The notes: generated by a model not told the origin, from the sequence alone. Shown: positions 1-6,165, numbered from the stretch's first letter. The stretch: 8,904 nt of DNA from W11650 sp963550755 (GCA_963550755.1 CAUVDV010000090.1:1-8904), one strand, 5' to 3'. Numbers and translations: made by a program.

Positions 1-5
1 TTACC

Positions 6-518
6 ATTAGCGAACACATCATTAACGAACAAATCAGGGATAAGGAAGTAAGAGTCATCGGCGAGGATGGAGCGCAATTAGGCATTATGTCCTCAAAAGA
101 AGCCCAAATGTTGGCCAGAGAAGCAAACTTGGACTTAATTAAGATCGCTCCGAAAGCGACCCCGCCCGTATGCAAAATCATTGATTACGGCAAATACCGC
201 TATGAACAGGCGAAGCGGGAAAAAGAAAACCGTAAGAAGCAGACCGTGATCAGCGTCAAAGAGATTCGCCTGTCGCCGAATATTGAAGACCATGACATCA
301 ATACCAAAATGAACATGGCGACAAAGTTTTTAAATAATGGCGACAAAGTCAAGATAGTTGTTCGTTTCCGTGGACGCGAAATGGCGCATACTGAATTTGG
401 CAGAGAGATATTAACCGATTGCTTTGCGAAATTGGAAGAAATTGCCGATATTGAAAGTCAGCCGAAGCTGGAAGGCAAAAATATGGTGATGGTTTTGATG
501 CCCAAGAAGACAAAATGA
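6..518 (+). CDS. infC: Translation initiation factor IF3, probable AUU start
   Basis: IF3 binds the 30S subunit, keeps it apart from 50S and proofreads start-codon and initiator-tRNA choice. The reading frame is open from base 3. From the ATT at 6-8 it gives 170 residues, the usual IF3 length. The early INEQIR and VRVIGEDG segment and the PPVCKIIDYGKYRYEQ segment mark the N-terminal domain and linker; VKEIRLSPNIEDHD, FRGREMAH and the final MVLMPK mark the C-terminal domain. The first ATG in frame (87) would remove the first 27 residues of the conserved N-terminal domain, so it is not the start. Starting at ATT matches the known AUU start of E. coli infC, used for IF3 autocontrol. Only five bases lie upstream, so no ribosome binding site can be seen and the gene could begin before the window. 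It heads the infC-rpmI-rplT operon. Confidence 0.93.
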   Translation: MSEHIINEQIRDKEVRVIGEDGAQLGIMSSKEAQMLAREANLDLIKIAPKATPPVCKIIDYGKYRYEQAKREKENRKKQTVISVKEIRLSPNIEDHDINTKMNMATKFLNNGDKVKIVVRFRGREMAHTEFGREILTDCFAKLEEIADIESQPKLEGKNMVMVLMPKKTK

Positions 519-521
519 AAT

Positions 522-534
522 AGTTCAGGCAAGC
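522..534 (+). repeat. Solo copy of the 13-base element end, infC-rpmI spacer
   Basis: The 13-mer AGTTCAGGCAAGC lies four bases after the infC stop and recurs exactly at 1228-1240. Its inner 12 bases occur inverted at 1377-1388, the other end of the 160-bp element. Here TCAGGC (525-530) can pair with GCCTGA (556-561), giving a short hairpin in the 84-base spacer before rpmI. It may be a degenerate remnant of the same repeat family, or a shared protein or RNA site inside an operon known in other bacteria for L20-mediated control. Only the repeat itself is seen; the role is not known. Confidence 0.5.
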
Positions 535-602
535 TGTTTGTATATAATTCCGTCGGCCTGAGCGGCAAGTAAAAGAACGAAGAGAAAAAGGAGGTTGTCA
601 TT

Positions 603-800
603 ATGCCTAAGATTAAAACACATAGCGGTGCAGCGAAAAGATTTAAGAAAACGGGAACCGGCAAGTTCAAGAGAAGCCATGCTTTTACCAGCCATATTCT
701 GGAAAAGAAGAGCCCGAAAAGAAAGCGTAATCTGAGAAAGAACGTAGTTGCTTCGGAAGCCGATCAAAAAGAATTGAAGAGATTATTACCATATTTATAG
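603..800 (+). CDS. rpmI: 50S ribosomal protein L35
   Basis: Small, very basic 65-residue protein of the large ribosomal subunit. The start MPKIKTHSGAAKRFKKTGTG and the later KRNLRKN segment are characteristic of bacterial L35, and the length is standard for the family. The ATG at 603 is preceded by AGGAGG (589-594) with an eight-base spacer. It sits between infC and rplT in the conserved infC-rpmI-rplT order and is expected to be co-transcribed with them. In E. coli and Bacillus this operon is repressed by L20; the L20-binding leader used in Bacillus lies upstream of infC and would be outside this window. No promoter or terminator is visible between infC and rpmI. Confidence 0.98.
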   Translation: MPKIKTHSGAAKRFKKTGTGKFKRSHAFTSHILEKKSPKRKRNLRKNVVASEADQKELKRLLPYL

Positions 801-812
801 GAGGAAATCAGA

Positions 813-1166
813 ATGGCAAGAGTAAAAGGTGCAATGCACACCAGAAAAAGACGCAAGAGAATAATGAAGTTAGCCAAGGGCTATTACGGCGCCAGAAGCC
901 GTCAATTCAGAACCGCTAAGCAAGCGGTGATGAAAGCGGGCGTATACGCTTACGCCGGCCGGAAAATGCGGAAGCGCGATTTTCGCCAGTTATGGATCGC
1001 CCGGATTAATGCGGCGGCCAGAATCAGCGGCCTGAGTTATTCTAAGTTTATGCATGGCTTGAAATTGGCCGGAATTGAAATGAATAGAAAAATGTTGGCC
1101 GAGATGGCGGTTAATGACAGCCAGGGCTTTGCTTCGTTGGTAGAAGCAGCCAAAGCGGCCTTATAA
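813..1166 (+). CDS. rplT: 50S ribosomal protein L20
   Basis: Basic 117-residue large-subunit protein that binds 23S rRNA early in assembly and, in studied bacteria, represses its own operon by binding mRNA structures. The start MARVKGAMHTRKRRKRIMKLAKGYYG-type segment, the SRQFRTAKQAVMKAG stretch and the RDFRQLWIARINAA motif are diagnostic for L20, and the length is typical (about 117-119). The ribosome binding site AGGAGG (799-804) overlaps the TAG stop of rpmI (798-800), so the two genes are separated by only 12 bases and translation is probably coupled. A strong terminator follows 10 bases after the stop, ending the operon. Confidence 0.98.
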   Translation: MARVKGAMHTRKRRKRIMKLAKGYYGARSRQFRTAKQAVMKAGVYAYAGRKMRKRDFRQLWIARINAAARISGLSYSKFMHGLKLAGIEMNRKMLAEMAVNDSQGFASLVEAAKAAL

Positions 1167-1176
1167 AAATAAAGGT

Positions 1177-1225
1177 ATAAGCCGGTTCTGATAGGGAAAA
1201 GCTATCAGGATCGGCTTATTTGTTT
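1177..1225 (+). terminator. Intrinsic terminator of infC-rpmI-rplT
   Basis: An 18-base arm (1177-1194) pairs without bulges with 1202-1219, with two G-U wobbles. The loop is GGAAAAG, and TTTGTTT (1219-1225) follows the stem. It starts 10 bases after the rplT stop. Strong stem plus T-rich tail in the right place makes this a confident operon end. Confidence 0.9.
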
Positions 1226-1228
1226 CCA

Positions 1229-1388
1229 GTTCAGGCAAGCAGGGGATTATGGTTGATTGCCGGGGAGAGCTTGCTCTCCAGAGGCATATCAGCCATAATC
1301 CCCTATTTGCGGAACGCATACATGAGCAATTCGTCGATAAAGTGGAATTGCTTTTCCTTTCGGCGAATTGCGAATGGCTTGCCTGAAC
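1229..1388. repeat. 160-bp cloverleaf-like element with 12-bp terminal inverted repeats
   Basis: GTTCAGGCAAGC (1229-1240) is matched perfectly by GCTTGCCTGAAC (1377-1388). Directly inside, 1241-1304 forms a long hairpin: 1241-1252 pairs with 1293-1304, continues through 1253-1261 with 1283-1292 (one bulge), and is capped by GGAGAG-CTTG-CTCTCC (1264-1279). A small TGCG-GAA-CGCA hairpin follows (1308-1318). Then CAT (1321-1323) and 1326-1335 pair with 1362-1371 and ATG (1374-1376), separated by a tandem G-A mismatch; this arm abuts the outer stem. An alternative arm pairs 1325-1332 with 1345-1352. No protein of note is encoded. It resembles a miniature inverted-repeat element or a structured RNA; no clear target-site duplication is visible and no known family was recognised. 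Confidence 0.65.
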
Positions 1389-1418
1389 AGTTATCGCGGC
1401 AGACAGTTAGATGGATAC

Positions 1419-1440
1419 GCCGGGGAGAGCTTGCCGGAAC
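1419..1440 (+). repeat. Partial second copy of element segments
   Basis: GCCGGGGAGAGCTTGC (1419-1434) is an exact 16-base copy of 1259-1274, which lies in the apical part of the element's main hairpin. Here it runs on into GCTTGCCGGAAC (1429-1440), which differs from the element's right end (1377-1388) at one base. The combination suggests a scrambled or decayed second copy lying 30 bases beyond the complete one. Confidence 0.5.
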
Positions 1441-1478
1441 ATTAGGAACGATAGCCTTGTGGTTGAATGGAGGTATCA

Positions 1479-1565
1479 ATGAAATTAAGATTGGAAAATA
1501 TAGAATCCATTAAGGAAGAAAAAGGCAATAATCTTTCGACAAAGCTCGGATTGGCAATAGTTTGA
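1479..1565 (+). CDS. Possible 28-residue peptide of unknown function
   Basis: A short ORF starts at ATG 1479 with GGAGG at 1469-1473, five bases upstream, a spacing and sequence as good as those of real genes nearby. It begins MKLRLENIESIKEEKG and ends GLAIV before TGA at 1563-1565. It is charged in the first half with no membrane segment or Cys. It lies between the repeat element and the next gene. I do not recognise it. It could be a real small protein, the first part of a decayed gene, or chance; only the ribosome binding site supports it. Confidence 0.3.
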   Translation: MKLRLENIESIKEEKGNNLSTKLGLAIV

Positions 1566-1586
1566 AATGAATTTCGGTGATTGTAC

Positions 1587-1615
1587 TTGCGTCGTAAAGC
1601 GCTTTCGGGTAAAAT
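1587..1615 (+). promoter_or_regulatory. Weak candidate promoter before the oxidoreductase gene
   Basis: TTGCGT (1587-1592), a 17-base spacer and TAAAAT (1610-1615). The -10 box is five of six to consensus but the -35 is only three of six. It would start transcription about 90 bases ahead of the gene at 1711. No better candidate was seen in this gap. Confidence 0.25.
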
Positions 1616-1644
1616 AAAGAAGAAAACGAATAAACAGGCGGTTA

Positions 1645-1667
1645 GGCAGCGGAGTTGCCGCGCTGCC
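1645..1667 (+). other. GC-rich hairpin in leader of the oxidoreductase gene
   Basis: GGCAGCG (1645-1651) pairs with CGCTGCC (1661-1667) around a nine-base loop. The following GGTTATTTTA is only weakly T-rich, so it may be a poor terminator for anything read through from upstream, or simply leader structure. It ends 43 bases ahead of the start codon at 1711. Confidence 0.35.
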
Positions 1668-1710
1668 GGTTATTTTATGAAACGGCGGTTTGCGGGGAAA
1701 GGAGAAAAAG

Positions 1711-2694
1711 ATGATTCGTTTTGGCGTAGTGGGAACCAATTTTATAACCGATGAATTTATTCGCTGCGGCCGGCAGGTGCCGGATTTTCAGCTGACGGCG
1801 GTCTACTCAAGGACGGAGGAACGGGCTAGGGAATATGCCGGCCGGCACGGAGCGGCGCACTGGTTTACGGACTTGACGGCTATGGCTCAAAGTCCGGAGG
1901 TGGACGCGGTTTATATTGCCAGTCCCAATTCTTTTCACGCGCCGCAGGCAATCCTGTGCATGCGGCAGGGAAAGCATGTGTTATGTGAAAAGCCGCTGGC
2001 CTCAAATGTCCGGGAGGCAACAGCCATGTTTGAGGCTGCTCGGGAAAACGGCGTATTGTTAATGGAAGCGCTGAAAACTTTGTTTTTGCCTAATTTTCAG
2101 GCGATCAAGGATGCCCTGCCGGAAATCGGCCGGGTGCGGCGGTATATGGCGCAGTTTTGTCAGTATTCCTCCCGGTATGACCGGTATTTACAGGGAGAAA
2201 GGCAGAATACTTTTCAGCCGGAGTTTTCGAATGGAGCATTGATGGATTTGGGAGTATACTGCATTCAGCCTTTAGTGGCGCTGTTTGGCCGGCCGAAGGA
2301 AATTAAGGCCAACGCCGTTATGCTGCCGACAGGGGTGGACGGCGAGGGGAGTTTGCTTTTAAATTATGGGGAAATGGAAGCGGTTATTTTTTACTCCAAG
2401 ATATCGGACTCGAGCCTGCCCGCCGAGATTCAGGGCGAGCAGGGGCGGCTGCAGCTTGATAAAATTTCCCGGCCGGATAAGATCACTTTGATTAAGAACG
2501 GACAAAGCTTTGACCGGTCGCGGCCGCAGGCCGATCATATGACTTATGAAATTGCGGAATTTATTCGGTTAATTCAAAACGGACAAACCGAGTCGCCGGT
2601 GCAGAGTTTTGACCAAAGCCTGGCAGTGATGGAGATCGCGCAAGCGGCCAGAAAGCAGACCGGAATTCGTTATCCGGCGGATTGGGCGGATTAG
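1711..2694 (+). CDS. Gfo/Idh/MocA family NAD(P)-dependent oxidoreductase
   Basis: Predicted 327-residue soluble dehydrogenase; family members oxidise or reduce sugars, inositols and related polyols with NAD(P). The N-terminal Rossmann fold opens with MIRFGVVGTNFI (residues 1-12), a version of the GxGxxG loop. AVYSRT (30-35) follows the second strand, and YIASPNSFH (68-76) and the hallmark CEKPLA (92-97) carry the catalytic-site lysine. The C-terminal domain includes NGALMDLGVYCIQP (174-187), typical of the family. A TTG at 1690 extends the frame upstream, but the ATG at 1711 has AAAGGAG at 1698-1704 and starts right at the Rossmann strand, so it is preferred. It stands alone, with no sugar-uptake genes beside it, so the substrate cannot be inferred. 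No convincing terminator follows; read-through into the gene at 2845 is possible. Confidence 0.9.
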   Translation: MIRFGVVGTNFITDEFIRCGRQVPDFQLTAVYSRTEERAREYAGRHGAAHWFTDLTAMAQSPEVDAVYIASPNSFHAPQAILCMRQGKHVLCEKPLASNVREATAMFEAARENGVLLMEALKTLFLPNFQAIKDALPEIGRVRRYMAQFCQYSSRYDRYLQGERQNTFQPEFSNGALMDLGVYCIQPLVALFGRPKEIKANAVMLPTGVDGEGSLLLNYGEMEAVIFYSKISDSSLPAEIQGEQGRLQLDKISRPDKITLIKNGQSFDRSRPQADHMTYEIAEFIRLIQNGQTESPVQSFDQSLAVMEIAQAARKQTGIRYPADWAD

Positions 2695-2844
2695 GCTGTA
2701 ATTGAACCCCTTTTGTATTTTGCGGCGCGGCAAAAGCGGAAGGCAAGGCAGAGCCAGACAGGAAGGGGAAACCTTTCAACAGGGGAAATTTAAGCATAGA
2801 AAAATCAAGTTAGGAAAATTAAGTCAGGAGAATGGTGAAAAGCG

Positions 2845-4119
2845 ATGAAGAAAAAAAGAATGATAAAAATCGCAGGCTGGCTGCTTTTGTGCCTACTGCT
2901 TAGCGCTTGCGGACAAATGATTGATAATGAGCCGATGACGCCGATGCCGAAAAAAGACGAATTGGGGAGCGTCAAGCCAAAACCGGAGCAGCCGGAGGAC
3001 AGCAAGGAGCAAACACCGCCCGCGAAAGCTGAGGATCCGGCGGCGGAAACAGCGCCGGACGAACCGGTTCCGGCAGCGGATCCCAATTTGGCATTAGCGG
3101 ATATAGAAACGCTTTTGGCCGGAATGAGTTTGGAAGAAAAGGTTGGCCAGATGTTTTTGGCCAGATGTCCGGAAACCGGAGCGGCCGAATCATTAAAAAA
3201 ATATCATTTGGGCGGTTATCTTTTATTTGGCCGGGATTTTAAGGATAAAAGCAAGGCGCAGGTGATGGACACCATTGCCGCTTATCAGCGGGAGTCGGCG
3301 ATTCCTTTGTGGATAGCGGTTGACGAGGAGGGCGGCGCGGTCAACCGGGTCAGCAGAAACCCGGCGCTGCGGCTGACGCCGTTTGCCTCGCCGCGGTCTT
3401 TATATCAAAACGGCGGTTTTGAGCGGATTAAAAATGATACCAGAGAAAAGGCCGAGCTGCTTAAATCCTTGGGTATCAATTTAAATATGGCGCCGGTTTG
3501 CGATATTCCGGAAAAGGAAACGGATTTTATTTATGATCGGGCAATCAGCACCGATCCGCAAGTGGTTCAGGAATATGTGGCGCAGGTGGTAGCGGTCATG
3601 AACGAAGAAAAAATAGCGTCCGTCTTAAAGCATTTTCCGGGCTATGGCAATAATATTGATACGCACACGGAGTTTGCCTATGATCAGCGTCCGCTGGAAA
3701 CTTTTAAAAACAGAGATTTTTTGCCGTTTTTGGCGGGCATTCAGGCTGGCGCCGGGGCGATTTTGGTATCGCATAATGTGATGACGGCGGTGGACAGCCA
3801 AATGCCGGCTTCCTTATCAGCCTCAGTCCATCAGCTTTTGCGTAAGGATTTGGCGTTTAAAGGAGTGATTATCACCGATGATTTGATGATGGACGCGGTT
3901 AAGAAGCTGATGCCGGAAGAGGAAGCGGCAATCTTGGCGGTTTTGGCCGGAAATGATATGCTGTGCGCCACTTCCTTTGAAGTCCAAGTTCCGGCAGTGA
4001 TTGAGGCGGTTCAGTCGGGCCGGATTCCAATGGCACAAATTGACGCGTCTATTCGCCGCATTCTTTTATGGAAGCAAAGCTTTTTAAAGGAAGCGGTTAA
4101 AGCGGACACCTCCCGATAA
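2845..4119 (+). CDS. Lipoprotein with glycoside hydrolase family 3 (NagZ-like) domain
   Basis: 424-residue predicted surface lipoprotein. A basic N-terminus (MKKKRMIKIAG) is followed by a Leu-rich segment and the lipobox LSAC, with lipidated Cys22. Residues about 30-80 form a Pro/Glu/Lys/Ala-rich linker. The GH3 domain covers about 83-415: VGQMFLAR (100-107), GGYLLFGRD (123-131), VDEEGGAVNRV (159-169), MAPVCDI (215-221), KHFPGYG (262-268) with the Asp272-x-His274 dyad used as acid/base in NagZ enzymes, and ITDDLMM (343-349), whose Asp345 is the expected nucleophile. It is therefore probably an active beta-N-acetylhexosaminidase acting on wall muropeptides or chitin-type sugars outside the membrane; the substrate is inferred. 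An in-frame TGA at 2836 fixes the start at or after 2845; GGTGA just upstream is a modest ribosome binding site. The family motif KHFPGHG has Tyr267 for the usual second His. Confidence 0.92.
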   Translation: MKKKRMIKIAGWLLLCLLLSACGQMIDNEPMTPMPKKDELGSVKPKPEQPEDSKEQTPPAKAEDPAAETAPDEPVPAADPNLALADIETLLAGMSLEEKVGQMFLARCPETGAAESLKKYHLGGYLLFGRDFKDKSKAQVMDTIAAYQRESAIPLWIAVDEEGGAVNRVSRNPALRLTPFASPRSLYQNGGFERIKNDTREKAELLKSLGINLNMAPVCDIPEKETDFIYDRAISTDPQVVQEYVAQVVAVMNEEKIASVLKHFPGYGNNIDTHTEFAYDQRPLETFKNRDFLPFLAGIQAGAGAILVSHNVMTAVDSQMPASLSASVHQLLRKDLAFKGVIITDDLMMDAVKKLMPEEEAAILAVLAGNDMLCATSFEVQVPAVIEAVQSGRIPMAQIDASIRRILLWKQSFLKEAVKADTSR

Positions 4120-4319
4120 ATATGTGGCGCCGCCATCCGGTAAGGCCAAAACAATACGAAGCTGCTATAGATAGCCAAAAGCGGTTTAACTCAACATTTT
4201 CCTGCGTGCAGAACATTTTTTGGAGCGCTCATTTCGGAAAGGCTGTGCCTTCGGCGGCAGGCGGAAACCGGATAAAATTAGGATTCGATTAAATCCGGAT
4301 TAGGAATCGCCGCCGGCCA
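4120..4319 (+). other. Non-coding spacer with hairpins, no gene seen
   Basis: With the promoter and leader after it, the gap between the two lipoprotein genes is 350 bases. Visible structure: AAGGC-TGT-GCCTT near 4239-4251, and CCGGAT (4268-4273) pairing with ATCCGG (4293-4298) just ahead of the promoter at 4320. The near-direct repeats ATTAGGATTCG and ATTAGGAATCG flank this second stem. No T-run follows either hairpin, so neither is a convincing terminator of the upstream gene. The 10-mer TTAACTCAAC (4186-4195) recurs inverted at 8691-8700. Overlapping open frames here lack ribosome binding sites or family features. Confidence 0.4.
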
Positions 4320-4348
4320 TTGACAAGCCAATGGAAAAAAGCTATGAT
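4320..4348 (+). promoter_or_regulatory. Near-consensus sigma-A promoter for lipoprotein gene
   Basis: TTGACA (4320-4325), exactly 17 bases, then TATGAT (4343-4348): a perfect -35 and five of six in the -10. Transcription would begin near 4355, leaving a leader of about 115 bases before the ATG at 4470. This implies strong housekeeping-type expression unless repressed. Confidence 0.8.
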
Positions 4349-4469
4349 GAAAAAATAGAGGGGATTGTACTCAATTTTCCGCTGCCGCGAGGGCTTTGTT
4401 TTGGTACGGGCAGGCAGAGCACGGGAAAGTTGATGTCTTGTATTTGCCGGAAAGCGGAAAGGGAAGAAA

Positions 4470-5747
4470 ATGCGGAAAATCAGCCGAACAGGCGAAAAGA
4501 AAAGAGCCTTGCTTGGGCGGAGCATGGGCTTATTTTGGCTGTGTTTGTTTTTGCTGCCCTTACTGGCCGGCTGTGGGCAGGAGAAAGAAGCGGAGGCTTC
4601 GGCTTTAAAAGAAAGCGCCGCACCGGTGATGGATTCAGAAATAGCGGCTCCGCTTATGAAAGAGCGGAGTTTGACGGGGGCTTCGGTTCAGGAGGAAATG
4701 GACAGCGCGCCGATTACAGAAGCGGAATTTCGGCTGGGGCAGGCGATAGGGGAGCAAAAAGAAAAAGACTGTATTCGGTCCGTTTATTTTAACGGCAATA
4801 AGAACTGGATCGCACCGGTTTTTCTGCTGAAGTCAGAAGCGGCTGTCGCGGCTAACCGGGAGATTCGGGCCAAACTGCAGCAAATCACGAAAGACAGCAC
4901 TGAAGCCGGGAAAACGAGGATAACCTATCAATCCTGGATGCAGGGAAATATATTGTCCGTCCTGATTCAGATGGAAAGCGGAGCAGAGGATGAAACTCAT
5001 TTTGCCGCGTATAATTTTGATACGGCGACCGGAGAAAGATTGACGGTTGATCAACTTTTGCAGATAGCGGGTATGGATTGGCCGGCTGCCAAGCAGATTT
5101 TCGCGGGCGAACGGAAAGCTTATTGGCGGGCGATTGCTGTGCAAAATGGCCGGCCGGAAGAAAGTTATTCGTTTTATTGGAAAAATGAAATAAAAACCTT
5201 GCAGACTCTTTATGAAAAAAATCAGTTGGCGGCGATTTTGGATGAGGATCAATTGTTTAATTTACTGGGCTGGCTGCGGGATGAATACGGAAAGTCTTAC
5301 TGGCGGCTGTACTGTGTGACGGCGAATCGAACGACGCTGCTGCAGCGCAACGCCTATGGCGGCGATTTTCCGGCAGTGGTTTTAGCCGATCCAAGCGCCG
5401 AAGAATTGGCCAATGTTAAGATTGTTAAGAAGATTTTGCAATCGGCCGGCGATCAGAAAAAAACTTATTTGCTTCTGCCATTGTGGGATGGTTTGAGCTT
5501 TGAGTGGAGCAAGCAAGATATGGCTTCGGTCAGGGCCGGCCGGGAAGCGGATAAGAAGCTGTGGGTCTCGGAGGAGCTGCCCGGGGAGGATACCATTTAT
5601 ATTGAATTAAGCGGGGAAGGCGAGAGAAATACTCGTTATTATGGGATTTTTCGGCAGTATGAAGAGAAAATAACCTTTGATCCGAAAGACTTTCAAGCCT
5701 TGGAACAGGAAGAAAGAGGAATTCTATACCTGACCCCGGCGCGGTAG
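4470..5747 (+). CDS. Putative lipoprotein, DUF3298/RsiV-like region suspected
   Basis: 425-residue predicted lipoprotein. A long basic N-terminus (MRKISRTGEKKR) leads into the hydrophobic segment 20-34 and the lipobox LAGC with Cys35. A low-complexity acidic stretch follows to about residue 100. Residues about 105-290 look like one mixed alpha/beta domain. The segment AAYNFDTATGERLTVDQLL (179-197) and the later FYW and YCV strands recall the DUF3298/DUF4163 domains found in RsiV-like anti-sigma factors and PdaC, but this is a loose resemblance by eye. The C-terminal 120 residues (from about 305) match nothing I know. Start choice: ATG 4470 has AAAGGGA at 4458-4464; the ATG at 4524 would leave a shorter but still functional signal. 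It is monocistronic between a strong promoter and the terminator at 5825. No partner sigma factor gene is adjacent. Confidence 0.75.
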   Translation: MRKISRTGEKKRALLGRSMGLFWLCLFLLPLLAGCGQEKEAEASALKESAAPVMDSEIAAPLMKERSLTGASVQEEMDSAPITEAEFRLGQAIGEQKEKDCIRSVYFNGNKNWIAPVFLLKSEAAVAANREIRAKLQQITKDSTEAGKTRITYQSWMQGNILSVLIQMESGAEDETHFAAYNFDTATGERLTVDQLLQIAGMDWPAAKQIFAGERKAYWRAIAVQNGRPEESYSFYWKNEIKTLQTLYEKNQLAAILDEDQLFNLLGWLRDEYGKSYWRLYCVTANRTTLLQRNAYGGDFPAVVLADPSAEELANVKIVKKILQSAGDQKKTYLLLPLWDGLSFEWSKQDMASVRAGREADKKLWVSEELPGEDTIYIELSGEGERNTRYYGIFRQYEEKITFDPKDFQALEQEERGILYLTPAR

Positions 5748-5824
5748 CGCTTTGTTCTAGCCACCCGGAGAGCGCGGCGGCAAATTAGGCGAAAGGCTTG
5801 ATTAAAAAGAAAAATTGAGGAAAC

Positions 5825-5850
5825 AAAAAAGCGGGTACCCCCGCTTTTTT
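5825..5850. terminator. Bidirectional terminator between lipoprotein gene and rpmB
   Basis: AAAAAAGCGGG (5825-5835), loop TACC, then CCCGCTTTTTT (5840-5850). The GC core of five pairs is flanked by A6 and T6, so RNA from either strand ends in a T-run. It lies 77 bases after the plus-strand gene and 62 bases after the rpmB stop on the minus strand, serving both convergent units. Confidence 0.92.
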
Positions 5851-5912
5851 AAATTCAATAAAATAATTTTGCTTAAACAAACATACAAAACATTGGCTGT
5901 GATTGTCCGGAG

Positions 5913-6098
5913 TTATACTCTTTCCACTAAGCCGGAACGCAATGCTTTTGTTGAAACATACATTCTCTTGACCTGCCCGTCAATCTTAACCCGAACTTTT
6001 TGCAAGTTCGATTTCCATTTACGTCTTGATTTATTGACGGCATGGCTTACTTTATTTCCGAATGCCGTTGTTTTTCCGGTGATCGCACATCTTGCCAT
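5913..6098 (-). CDS. rpmB: 50S ribosomal protein L28
   Basis: 61-residue basic protein of the large ribosomal subunit, encoded on the minus strand. MARCAITGKTTAFGN at the start, SHAVNKSRRKW, the NLQKVRVKIDG strand and the end VSTKALRSGLVERV are classic L28 features. Only one Cys (residue 4) is present, so this is a zinc-independent form. The ribosome binding site AAGGAGG (plus-strand 6106-6112) lies seven bases before the ATG. It stands alone, as in many Bacillota, with its own promoter upstream and a shared bidirectional terminator downstream. The long plus-strand open frame across it (5815-6129) is an antisense shadow. Confidence 0.98.
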   Translation of the reverse strand: MARCAITGKTTAFGNKVSHAVNKSRRKWKSNLQKVRVKIDGQVKRMYVSTKALRSGLVERV

Positions 6099-6136
6099 TA
6101 TCCCACCTCCTTGCTCTCAGTCTACATAACCTCTAT

Positions 6137-6165
6137 ATCATATCAAAAAAAGCGGCAAATAGCAA
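6137..6165 (-). promoter_or_regulatory. rpmB promoter
   Basis: Read on the minus strand: TTGCTA (6165-6160), a 17-base spacer containing a T-run, and TATGAT (6142-6137). Transcription would start near 6130, about 30 bases ahead of the rpmB ATG, leaving just room for the ribosome binding site. Spacing and position agree well with a sigma-A promoter. Confidence 0.75.

Noticed and set aside
1229..1388. Insertion sequence or transposon with its own transposase
   Set aside because: At 160 bp it is too short to code for one, and no transposase-like frame lies nearby; no clear target-site duplication was found.
1220..1513. 97-codon plus-strand open frame across the repeat element
   Set aside because: It starts inside the rplT terminator, has no ribosome binding site, is composed of translated palindromes and resembles no protein family.
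2701..2768. Possible terminator after the oxidoreductase gene
   Set aside because: TTTTGC/GCAAAA and CCCCTT/AAGGGG pairings exist, but no T-run follows on the plus strand, so I could not support a terminator.
4331..4792. 153-codon open frame overlapping the start of the second lipoprotein gene
   Set aside because: It overlaps the better-supported lipoprotein frame, begins inside the promoter spacer, and its Gly/Arg/Ser-rich translation is typical of an out-of-frame shadow.
5815..6129. 104-codon plus-strand open frame opposite rpmB
   Set aside because: Lies antisense to a certain ribosomal protein gene and runs through a terminator; no ribosome binding site.
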